DNA from: an uncultured Prevotella sp.
GTDB taxonomy: Bacteria; Bacteroidota; Bacteroidia; Bacteroidales; Bacteroidaceae
Assembly: GCA_900554835.1 (NCBI GenBank)
Contig: USJD01000028.1
Coordinates: 1-25,770, forward strand
Direction of reading: 5' to 3'
Length of the DNA stretch: 25,770 bases
The position numbers were made by a program, and so were the translations under genes. Position 1 is the stretch's first letter. Each line of letters begins with the position of its first letter. Shown one piece after another: positions 18,201 to 24,306 of the stretch. The notes under the pieces were generated by a model. The model had not been told where the DNA came from and did no database searches. It was given only the letters and a program-made list of their open reading frames with translations.

Positions 18201-18835
18201 CTAGCAACACCCTTTACACCAGTAAGAGTCAAGTTCTCTTTGTCCAAAACGGCAGAGATACCATTCTGAGCTTTGTTGCGGAAGCTGATAGTTGTAGCCT
18301 TGACGAACTCGCCATCCTTCCAGATGTCGAAGCAACCAGTCTCAGCGTTAGGAACGTAGTACTCGTAAGATGTTGTGGTAGAAGTGCCGTCGTTGCCATT
18401 GCTTCCAGCATCGCCTTTGTCTCCCTTGTCACCTTTATCACCTTTGTCTCCCTTGTCACCCTTGTCACCTTTGTCTCCCTTGGTTCCAAGTGCGTAGAAC
18501 TCGGTTTTAACACCATCTTTTACCCAATAACCATCGGTACCGATAGTCCAAGCTGTACCAGGAGTACCTGCTTCACCATCTTTACCATTGGCGATGGTGA
18601 ACTTCTTACCGTCACTCAAGGTGACAGTCACACCATTGTCTGCTTCTGCTACATTTGTGATTACGCTTCCATTCTTGATCAAGTCCTCAATAGCCTTGAT
18701 AGCCTTGGAGTTGGCATCGATTTGCTGTTGCAAATTCTGGATGTCGTCATCGTAATCCTTACAAGACTGCAAAGTAGTAGTTGCGCCTACTACCATTGCG
18801 CCCATAAGCAAAGCACTAAAAAATTGTCTTTTCAT
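15227..18835 (-). CDS. Large surface-layer-like lipoprotein, cassette B (collagen-like stalk)
   Basis: This is a 1202-residue protein. The signal peptide MKRQFFSALLMGAMVVGATT has lipobox LQSC with Cys at residue 25, followed by the surface-export signal KDYDDD. A short coiled coil (about 32-55) is followed by a beta-rich module (VITNVAEADNGVTVTLSDGKKF). Then comes a collagen-like segment (about 115-150) with eight G-X-K triplets, mostly Gly-Asp-Lys. A second beta module precedes the conserved head starting at LYLDGIETIVYD (about residue 229). The head continues with blocks shared with A and C (PLVQVLV, and the C-terminal VPVTVEYEWGTFTTYVKINI). Unlike A and C it has almost no coiled coil. It is the only copy with a consensus promoter directly upstream and is therefore the predicted expressed copy in this orientation. 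The long open frame on the opposite strand (15233-17797) is taken as a shadow. Confidence 0.9.
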   Translation of the reverse strand: MKRQFFSALLMGAMVVGATTTLQSCKDYDDDIQNLQQQIDANSKAIKAIEDLIKNGSVITNVAEADNGVTVTLSDGKKFTIANGKDGEAGTPGTAWTIGTDGYWVKDGVKTEFYALGTKGDKGDKGDKGDKGDKGDKGDKGDAGSNGNDGTSTTTSYEYYVPNAETGCFDIWKDGEFVKATTISFRNKAQNGISAVLDKENLTLTGVKGVASETVVISLSGNLRGLVFMPHLYLDGIETIVYDYLTGTYKKVETGLTGKTRKTLTNDLNKPKSITGLEDYLPNTLPNDPTSETAEVFNYGPAWGVQYHMNPSNANTKFADIKGYNVLEPEIINYHTRAAANKLGVTSPEKNDAGTQLFMNSNGILTAGLQIAHPELLNETPTTKDYNDAENLPNTIALQSATKDNSGNEATVTSDYALLQPEKAYVEALVWGKKPMYARIAPDLNQTSAANRLGDELGLETVCAEKRVHVWDSPQEALADPDGAALEVYYDSKEGIKISDYMALHAMKQNIKKAGYPYEQETWSIEEAAKWGLTFEYNLVDYKVDGNKTADSKFAKWVDQKNGQIRAWNVKYDETPQGETSPSAIDREPLVQVLVKRGDKVVLDGYILIHITKKPVAEAELPTTKIEKFPTAPANFDLCNAIDSYKTTWAQFNDYVLTQTLEGMEKNTFDSQYEPDLKSNSPIETTASGNNVYELKTFVLDANNKATESPLGLAKYYGNSQGTTNHVFAWDLAADEVEALTHHKTEFPVNATRYVRYKAIEGSGAKYQYIYIKLSYNLTRDVVDTYTFGNKNRNYWFKLDGTPNVTGADAKAFVLDVKEPTDGGDIVTINRGIRSTLVENYEIGKTIVANATNGENREVNVKDFHKYYFAPKATSVVAQDGKTYTVTPKSGAADVTYNKLYCKHVIAPVADEHVWDEATLDKTLEECAIDYNATKGAFTNDKLYAECDGVYKMIATLNQTTGEITLINNDFSQKVLNAVGYTEGHKNITTEMSAWLDIVVPTKCWIAKKTSEGLNLASWQRPINLKATEEQQMVDANTNGNTIYLIDILKMFDWRGEANGYMWGKNTWFWAYYNVKAITVDVTPSKVLTNMHYGTEKKLSEVTTEAELRTYPQMNLKETYTFNLRQPNTTYGATNGFQYEAKNNALVKYMNENPEKFGAIYYKNNGDNVREFYVKVPVTVEYEWGTFTTYVKINIKTTLGHD
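18416..18487 (-). repeat. Tandem 9-bp repeat encoding the collagen-like Gly-Asp-Lys array
   Basis: Eight consecutive 9-base units (forms cttgtcacc and tttgtctcc on the plus strand) encode one Gly-Thr-Lys and seven Gly-Asp-Lys triplets; a Gly-Asp-Ala follows in the protein. Units differ only at synonymous positions. Gain or loss of units would change stalk length without breaking the frame. Confidence 0.9.
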
Positions 18836-18919
18836 ACGATAAAAATTAATTAAACATTGTATATATTAACTACTTTATTCTATGCTTTTTCTCTCTATCT
18901 TCTGACGAGAGATATTATA
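18836..18919 (-). repeat. Shared leader repeat, copy B (inverted relative to copy C)
   Basis: This 84 bp stretch matches the leader of cassette C (20391-20474) in inverted orientation with about two differences. It matches copy A over its first 80 bp with one difference. It begins at the start codon and ends at the outer side of the crossover core, about 2 bases from the predicted transcription start. The transcript leader would therefore be the same whichever cassette is joined to the promoter. Confidence 0.88.
18896..18914 (-). other. Candidate tyrosine-recombinase crossover core, site B
   Basis: The site is TATCTT, CTGACGA, GAGATA (plus strand): the same 7 bp spacer as sites A and C and one mismatch in the gene-proximal arm. 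The asymmetric spacer gives the site a direction, so B and C are in inverted orientation and A and B in direct orientation. Confidence 0.6.
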
Positions 18920-18927
18920 TTTCGGTG

Positions 18928-18959
18928 CAAACTTACACAAAAATCTTGAAACATGCAAA
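18928..18959 (-). promoter_or_regulatory. Bacteroidetes-type promoter driving cassette B
   Basis: On the minus strand TTTG (18956-18959) and TAAGTTTG (18928-18935) are 20 bp apart, a full match to the -33/-7 consensus, with C following the -7 element as in TAnnTTTGC. Transcription would start near 18921, at the edge of the leader. It lies just outside the recombination core, so inversion between sites B and C would turn it toward cassette C. Confidence 0.8.
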
Positions 18960-18965
18960 TAAATA

Positions 18966-19000
18966 AAAGGATTTTTGAAAAAAAACATCAAAAATCCTTT
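18966..19000. promoter_or_regulatory. Perfect inverted repeat just upstream of the cassette B promoter
   Basis: Arms AAAGGATTTTTGA (18966-18978) and TCAAAAATCCTTT (18988-19000) are perfect 13 bp complements around a 9-base A-rich loop, ending 7 bp from the -33 element. It could be an operator, an AT-rich activating element or a weak insulating terminator. It moves with the promoter on inversion. Confidence 0.55.
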
Positions 19001-19026
19001 ATTTTCTTGTTGTAGATTGTTGAAAC

Positions 19027-19047
19027 AGGGTAAATATTGCCCTTTTT
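19027..19047 (+). terminator. Small terminator-like hairpin
   Basis: AGGGTAA (19027-19033) pairs with TTGCCCT (19037-19043), with one G-T pair, around a 3-base loop, followed by TTTT on the plus strand. It lies upstream of the recombinase gene and downstream of nothing transcribed rightward that I can identify, so it may insulate the promoter cassette. Confidence 0.4.
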
Positions 19048-19053
19048 AACATT

Positions 19054-19085
19054 TCTGTAACCTTCTTGGTCGTGCCTTATATTTC
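19054..19085 (+). promoter_or_regulatory. Possible weak promoter for the recombinase gene
   Basis: TCTG (19054-19057) and TATATTTC (19078-19085) are 20 bp apart; each has one mismatch to the Bacteroidetes consensus. It is the best candidate I find between 19001 and 19287. It would leave a leader of about 195 bases containing the ATCAAAA repeats. Confidence 0.3.
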
Positions 19086-19104
19086 TGATTACTATGTATA
19101 AAGC

Positions 19105-19141
19105 ATCAAAATGAATCTTTTTTGATACTTACTCATCAAAA
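19105..19141. promoter_or_regulatory. Three alternating ATCAAAA elements, possible operator
   Basis: ATCAAAA (19105-19111), its complement TTTTGAT (19120-19126) and ATCAAAA again (19135-19141) are spaced exactly 15 bp start to start with 8 bp gaps. This regular, alternating layout upstream of the recombinase is what cooperative protein binding sites look like. A further ATCAAAA lies at 18987-18993 within the inverted repeat near the cassette B promoter. Confidence 0.4.
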
Positions 19142-19240
19142 TCTATTGAAGAAATGTCATTCACAGTTCAATATATTCCTCCTTTTTACGTTATTAAAAC
19201 ATAGAATACCTTATTCTCTTAAACAATGAATGCCCTTATT

Positions 19241-19255
19241 CTTTATTCTATGCAT
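19241..19255. repeat. 15-bp element shared in inverted orientation with the cassette C leader
   Basis: CTTTATTCTATGCAT at 19241-19255 is the exact complement of 20423-20437 in leader C; 13 of the 15 bases are also kept in leaders A and B. It sits 33 bp before the recombinase start. It could be a common protein-binding site or a remnant of a fourth leader. No crossover core accompanies it. Confidence 0.45.
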
Positions 19256-19287
19256 ATCATCATAAAAAAATAGTAAATAAGAATAAT

Positions 19288-20352
19288 ATGGTTTTAAAGA
19301 TTGAAATTCCAGAGAATATAATATTAAGCAAAAATGACGAACTTGTCATCAGGTTTACAAACACACAGAATGCAACTTGCACTGTACATACTCTTTCTAA
19401 TGATTTATCTATCGTCCCTAAGAGTACGGCTGCCGAAAGCCATAACACTTCCCTTCCTTCTTTTGTAGATCAGCTAAGAACACAATTTCTTCAACAAAAC
19501 AAACTCAGATTAGCAGAAACTTATCAAAGTGCCTTGAATAGTTTCTGCCTATATATTAATAAGGTGGAAATACTTATGGAAGATATAGACAGCAAGATGA
19601 TAGAAGGCTATGAGAGTTATCTCAAACAGAAGAAGCTCACTCTCAATACCATTTCCTTCTACATGCGGATTTTGCGAGCTATCTACAACAGGGCTGTCAA
19701 AAGTGGAACCATTGCAGATAAAAAGCCTTTCAGTCATGTATTCACGACAATGACAAAAACTGCTAAAAGAGCAATACCTATCCAGACCATACAGAAAATA
19801 GCCCAAGCCCATATCACGAATAAGAACGAAGCATTGGCACGTGACCTTTTCCTGTTCAGCTTTTATACCAGAGGTATGTCGTTTGTAGATATAGCGTATC
19901 TCAAAAAGACTGACCTTAACGACATGTACCTTATATATAAAAGGAAGAAGACTGGTCAGGAATTAAAAATAGCGTGGCGAAAGGAAATGCAGGAATTGGT
20001 GGATAGAAACAGTTCTAAAGACGGCGTCCACTTGTTTGGCATATTAGATGAAAACAGCGAGAAAAGTCTCCGATTCCAATATCATTATACACAATGTATT
20101 ATCAACACGGCTTTGAAACGATTAGGAAAGCAGCTAAACTTAGGAACCAATCTTACCATGTATGTAGCTCGACATTCTTGGGCTACAATAGCCCGACAGA
20201 AGAATATTCCCCTCAGCGTGATTTGCGATGGCATGGGGCACAATTCAGAGAAAACTACTCAGATATATCTACAGAGTGTGGATGCTGATGCAATTGACCG
20301 ATGCAACGACAAACTAATTGCTGCCATTACCAAATCTGACAAAAAGAAATAG
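19288..20352 (+). CDS. Tyrosine site-specific recombinase (probable DNA invertase of the surface cassettes)
   Basis: This 354-residue protein has the layout of Bacteroidetes phage-integrase-family recombinases. After a divergent N-terminus it has a SAM-like core-binding domain (about 57-140) and a catalytic domain (about 160-345). Catalytic residues visible are R195 (FYTRGMSFVDI), K221 in the beta hairpin (KRKKTGQ), R295 with H296 (MYVARHSWAT), H318 (GMGHNS) and the nucleophile Y327 (TTQIYL). The first His of the usual HxxR motif is Tyr (Y292). The set is intact, so the enzyme is expected to be active. It lies between the divergent cassettes B and C, inside the segment bounded by the inverted leaders, so it would invert together with the promoter. 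There is no strong terminator in the 38 bases before leader C. Target assignment is inference from position. Confidence 0.92.
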   Translation: MVLKIEIPENIILSKNDELVIRFTNTQNATCTVHTLSNDLSIVPKSTAAESHNTSLPSFVDQLRTQFLQQNKLRLAETYQSALNSFCLYINKVEILMEDIDSKMIEGYESYLKQKKLTLNTISFYMRILRAIYNRAVKSGTIADKKPFSHVFTTMTKTAKRAIPIQTIQKIAQAHITNKNEALARDLFLFSFYTRGMSFVDIAYLKKTDLNDMYLIYKRKKTGQELKIAWRKEMQELVDRNSSKDGVHLFGILDENSEKSLRFQYHYTQCIINTALKRLGKQLNLGTNLTMYVARHSWATIARQKNIPLSVICDGMGHNSEKTTQIYLQSVDADAIDRCNDKLIAAITKSDKKK

Positions 20353-20390
20353 ATAAAGGAACTTTCTTGGAATACGAACGATAAGCTATG

Positions 20391-20474
20391 TATAATATCT
20401 CTCGTCAGGAGATAGAGAGAAAATGCATAGAATAAAGTAGTTAATATATACAATGTTTAATTAATTTTTATCGT
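20391..20474 (+). repeat. Shared leader repeat, copy C
   Basis: This 84 bp leader of cassette C is the inverted match of 18836-18919 (about two differences) and of 6745-6824. It starts 38 bp after the recombinase stop. Upstream of it I find no TAnnTTTG element, so this copy appears promoterless in the present orientation apart from possible read-through. Confidence 0.88.
20396..20414 (+). other. Candidate tyrosine-recombinase crossover core, site C
   Basis: TATCTC, spacer TCGTCAG, GAGATA: perfect 6 bp arms and the same asymmetric 7 bp spacer as sites A and B, oriented opposite to both. In RNA this sequence would also fold as a small 5' hairpin, which could protect the transcript. Confidence 0.6.
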
Positions 20475-23400
20475 ATGAAAAGAAAGTATTTTAGTGTATT
20501 GCTTATGGCTGCTATGACTGTGGCATCCACAAGTATGGTTACTTCTTGTAAGGATTACGATGATGACATCAATAATGTACAGACACAAATTGATGCCGCC
20601 AACGACCTTATAAAGAAGTTGGACACCCAAGCTTCTACTTTGCAGACTGCCGTTACCACAGCACAGTCTACTGCGGACGCAGCTAAAACAGCTGCTGCAG
20701 AGGCTGCCACTGCTGCTAAGAACGCTCAGGCTACAGGTGACGAGGCATTGGCTACAGCTAAGACTGCTCAGGCTGCCGCTGAGGCTGCCAAGGCTGCTGC
20801 CGCTGAAGCTCAAAAGGCTGCTATAGAGGCTGCTACTAAGCAGGTTAATGACTTGAAGGCAGAGATTCAGACTGCTCTAGACAACAAGGTTGACGTTGCA
20901 ACATTCAACACTGCCGTTGCTAAGCTCGAAGGCGATATCGCCGGTATCGATGCTAAGTTGAACACTTTGGGTGAGGATGTTAAGAACAACCAGAAGGAAA
21001 TCACCACTGCTAAGGAAGCTATCGCAACTTTGGAGGCTGCACAGAAGAATGCCGAGGTTCAGATTGCCGCTTTGGAGAAATTCAAGGCTACCTTGGAGTC
21101 AGAGACTATCCCTGGCCTTAATGATGCTATCAAGGCTAACGGCGTAGAAATCGAAGGCGTTAAGAAGAGCGTTGCTGACCTTAAAGATGCTACAACTAAG
21201 GCTCAGAAGAAGTTGGCTAATGATATTGCCAAGGTAGCTGCTGACCTTACCGCTTTGCAGGGTACCGTAGATGCTATCGACGCTGCTTACAAAGCTGGTG
21301 ATGAGAATCTCCAGAAGCAGATAGATGATTTATTGAAGACTGTCAAGGCTAACAGTGGCAAGCACGATCAGGATGTTTCTGCTATCGATGCCAAGATTGC
21401 GGCTCTCGATAAGCTCATCTCTGATAATAAGTCTGAGTTGAAGAACTATACTGACGATGCTGTTAAGGCTGCAAAGAAAGACTTGCAAGGGCAAATCGAT
21501 GCTTTGGCTAAGCTTAATATCGACGGTGTAGAGCAGGGCTTGGCTGACTGGATGAAGCAAATCAACGACAAGTTCGACAATTACTATACATCTGGCCAGA
21601 TTGATGAGAAGATTAATACTTTGACAGACAACTACAAGCAGGCTATTGCTGATGCTATCGAGGAAGCTTCTGAAAACTTGACTTCTAGCATGAACAGTAT
21701 CCGTACCGAGTTGCTCGGCGAGATCAACCTCCTCAACATCTTGTGTGGCCAGAGATTGACAAGCATGGTATTTGCTCCAACAACATACATTGATGGTATC
21801 GAGGCTATCAAGTTCTCTACCCTCAACTACTATGACTGGGGTACTGACGCAACTGCTTGGGAGGCAGATGCTCCTACAACTAAGACTTATACTTATATCA
21901 ACGACAAAGAGACAACGGTTAAGTACTACTTGAACCCTGCTACAGTTTCTTTGGATGCTATCGATAAGTTCGACTTCGTTTCTCAGGATGCTACTAATGA
22001 GAAGAAGTTGACTCGTGCTGGTGCGGAGGCTCCTATCAAGGTGGCAGGCCAATCTCTCAAGAATGGCGTTCTTACCTTGAACGTACAGAAGACAGGCAAT
22101 GCTCCATTGATGTCTGAGACTTCTCATGGCTGGGGTACTACATACAGCAAGTTCCCTATCGTTGCTTTGCGGGCAAAGTTGACAGGCGAGGCTGTTACAG
22201 ACAAGGACGATGCTGACAACTTGTTCGTTTACTCAGACTGGGCTCGTCTCTATGAGTCAACAGAGCGTCCTTACATCCACAATACTCAAGCTAAGGATGA
22301 TGCAAATAATGTTATCGAGAATAACATAGGCAAGACGAATCCTGCAGCTTCTCACTTCTGGAGCTTCTCTGAGGCTTATGCTCGCAAGAAGAAGACTGAC
22401 AAATTGCCTACAGCAGAGAACAGCAACTGCATCACCAAGAAGGTTGACTATGATAAGAGCATCGATTTGACTTCACTTGTAGAGGTGTGCGACAAGAGCG
22501 GTGCTATCTATGACCTCAACAAATTTGGCTTGAAGTTCGAGTTCCATATCATGGAGTACAACTTGCTCAATCAGGGTAGTACAACAGACTGGACTAACCA
22601 GCAGTACTTCGCTAAGTTGAAGGAAGATGGCAAGACATTGGTAGCTACAGCTCGCAATGGTGCTGAGGGCAACCGTGATGCTATCGGTCGTCAGCCAATG
22701 ATTCAGGTTGTTTTGAAGGATGTGAACGATCCTAAGCACGAGAAGGTAGTTGATGTACGTTACTTCAAGATTCAGTGGGTTGATGTACAGGAGACTGTAG
22801 ATTATGGCCCAATCGCTAAGGACTTCGAGGATGCATATAAGTGTGGTGAGATATACCAGTACATCATCGGTGAAGAGGCTATGAACAATGTTTATGCTAC
22901 CGCAAACATGTCTCGTGATGAGTTCCATAAGTCTTACACTGTCAACCAGGCATTATTCCCATCTTACAATGACGTTGTAAACAATACTAATAGTTTTGAT
23001 ACAGGCAAGACTAACTTCAAGGATTTGAAGGACAATACTGCTGATGGTCAGACACACAACTTGAAGTGGACTATCAACTCTAACTACTTTGCTATGACTC
23101 AGGCAGAGTATGAGGCAGGTGAGGCTACACGTACAGTTTACGGTTACTTCTACAAGACTTCTAACCGTAATAGCCGAATCATCTTCTCTATGACTGTGAA
23201 GTGGACTATCAATAAGATGGCTTATGCTACAGGTGTTAACTATAGCCAGGAGCAGTGGGAACCATCAGGCTTGACCATGGCTAACGGTTTGACCAACGCA
23301 GACAAGAAGAGATTTATCAACCCAGCTTTGCGTTCTGACAACATTTATGGTACAGTAAACTACCGCGATTGCCAGATTATTGGTGATTTGAAGGCTGGTT

Positions 23401-24221
23401 ACATCAACAACGGTAAGGTTCCTGAAACCGTTCAGGCTCTCGTTAACTTTGGCATTGCTAAGTTGACATTCGACCCTGCTCGTTTGAGCGTTCTTCCTAC
23501 CAAGAAGGCTACTGACAAGTGGACATTGTCTAATGACAACATGAAACTCTACTACAATGGTGTACAGGCTGCAACAATCGACAAGACTGGTATCATCAGC
23601 CTCTATGAGGGTGTAGCAACAAAGGCTGGTAACGATGGTGAGCCTACAGAGGGCGCTCTCCTCTTGGTTGGTAAGGACGTTCCAGTGAAGTTGGCTAGTG
23701 TTTACTGTGGAGTTTTGAATCAAGAGATTGATAAGTATCTCGTAAACTTCATCAAGCCATTGACTATGAATGAGGTTAAGATTGAGGATACTCTTAAGGA
23801 TGTTATCGATGGTGGTAGCAGCTCAGTAAGCATCCAGGATAAGATCATTATCCGTGAGGCATTTGGCTTGAAACGTATGATTGTGGGTCCAACTAAGCAA
23901 CTTGACAAGGATGCTGCAGCTCTCGGCAAGTGGTACATCGTAAAGTCAGCTTACTGGGATGAGGCTAACATCAAGACCAACCTCCAGAAGAATGGTTCTA
24001 TTGGTGCTAATGCAAATGTTAAGCTCTCTGACTTGAAGAACGCTGATGGTTCTGTTAAGTATCGTGTAGCTATCGATACAAAGGCTCAGAAGGTAACATT
24101 CCACAACATGAGCGGTAACGCTATCTCTCAGAAGTTCATCGTATCTATCCCTGTATCTGTTCAGACTAAGTGGGGTAAGTTCACACAGATGGTTGACATC
24201 ACTGTTGTGCCAAACAAGTAA
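20475..24221 (+). CDS. Large surface-layer-like lipoprotein, cassette C (long coiled-coil stalk)
   Basis: This is a 1248-residue protein. The signal peptide MKRKYFSVLLMAAMTVASTS has lipobox MVTSC with Cys at residue 25, then the surface-export signal KDYDDD. Residues about 32-430 form a very long coiled coil. Its first part is extremely Ala-rich (AAKTAAAEAATAAKNAQ); the later part is a more usual Lys/Asp/Leu heptad pattern. The head begins at TYIDGIEAIKF (about 436) with the shared blocks VKYYLNPATV and QPMIQVVLKD, ending in IPVSVQTKWGKFTQMVDITVV. The head is about 810 residues, close to that of A. The stalk is roughly twice as long as in A, so this protein would project further from the cell. 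It heads cassette C and, lacking a visible promoter, is predicted OFF here. Confidence 0.9.
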   Translation: MKRKYFSVLLMAAMTVASTSMVTSCKDYDDDINNVQTQIDAANDLIKKLDTQASTLQTAVTTAQSTADAAKTAAAEAATAAKNAQATGDEALATAKTAQAAAEAAKAAAAEAQKAAIEAATKQVNDLKAEIQTALDNKVDVATFNTAVAKLEGDIAGIDAKLNTLGEDVKNNQKEITTAKEAIATLEAAQKNAEVQIAALEKFKATLESETIPGLNDAIKANGVEIEGVKKSVADLKDATTKAQKKLANDIAKVAADLTALQGTVDAIDAAYKAGDENLQKQIDDLLKTVKANSGKHDQDVSAIDAKIAALDKLISDNKSELKNYTDDAVKAAKKDLQGQIDALAKLNIDGVEQGLADWMKQINDKFDNYYTSGQIDEKINTLTDNYKQAIADAIEEASENLTSSMNSIRTELLGEINLLNILCGQRLTSMVFAPTTYIDGIEAIKFSTLNYYDWGTDATAWEADAPTTKTYTYINDKETTVKYYLNPATVSLDAIDKFDFVSQDATNEKKLTRAGAEAPIKVAGQSLKNGVLTLNVQKTGNAPLMSETSHGWGTTYSKFPIVALRAKLTGEAVTDKDDADNLFVYSDWARLYESTERPYIHNTQAKDDANNVIENNIGKTNPAASHFWSFSEAYARKKKTDKLPTAENSNCITKKVDYDKSIDLTSLVEVCDKSGAIYDLNKFGLKFEFHIMEYNLLNQGSTTDWTNQQYFAKLKEDGKTLVATARNGAEGNRDAIGRQPMIQVVLKDVNDPKHEKVVDVRYFKIQWVDVQETVDYGPIAKDFEDAYKCGEIYQYIIGEEAMNNVYATANMSRDEFHKSYTVNQALFPSYNDVVNNTNSFDTGKTNFKDLKDNTADGQTHNLKWTINSNYFAMTQAEYEAGEATRTVYGYFYKTSNRNSRIIFSMTVKWTINKMAYATGVNYSQEQWEPSGLTMANGLTNADKKRFINPALRSDNIYGTVNYRDCQIIGDLKAGYINNGKVPETVQALVNFGIAKLTFDPARLSVLPTKKATDKWTLSNDNMKLYYNGVQAATIDKTGIISLYEGVATKAGNDGEPTEGALLLVGKDVPVKLASVYCGVLNQEIDKYLVNFIKPLTMNEVKIEDTLKDVIDGGSSSVSIQDKIIIREAFGLKRMIVGPTKQLDKDAAALGKWYIVKSAYWDEANIKTNLQKNGSIGANANVKLSDLKNADGSVKYRVAIDTKAQKVTFHNMSGNAISQKFIVSIPVSVQTKWGKFTQMVDITVVPNK

Positions 24222-24254
24222 TTCTTTAGAAAGAAAAACTTTAAATAATAAACG

Positions 24255-24294
24255 GAAAGGCATCTCGGGTACTCTCTTGGGGTGCCTTTCTTTT
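24255..24294 (+). terminator. Terminator-like hairpin after the large lipoprotein gene, cassette C
   Basis: GAAAGGCATC (24255-24264) pairs with GGTGCCTTTC (24281-24290) with one G-T pair, followed by TTTT. It lies between the large lipoprotein stop and the small lipoprotein start, matching the position of the hairpins at 3454-3489 and 15158-15190. Confidence 0.75.
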
Positions 24295-24306
24295 AATTAA
24301 GCAAAT

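Noticed and set aside
18416..18487. Short regular repeats that could suggest a CRISPR-like array
   Set aside because: The units are 9 bp without spacers and encode Gly-Asp-Lys in frame inside a gene.
21330..22127. A 265-codon minus-strand frame inside the cassette C large lipoprotein
   Set aside because: It is a shadow of the coiled-coil coding sequence, without promoter or family features.
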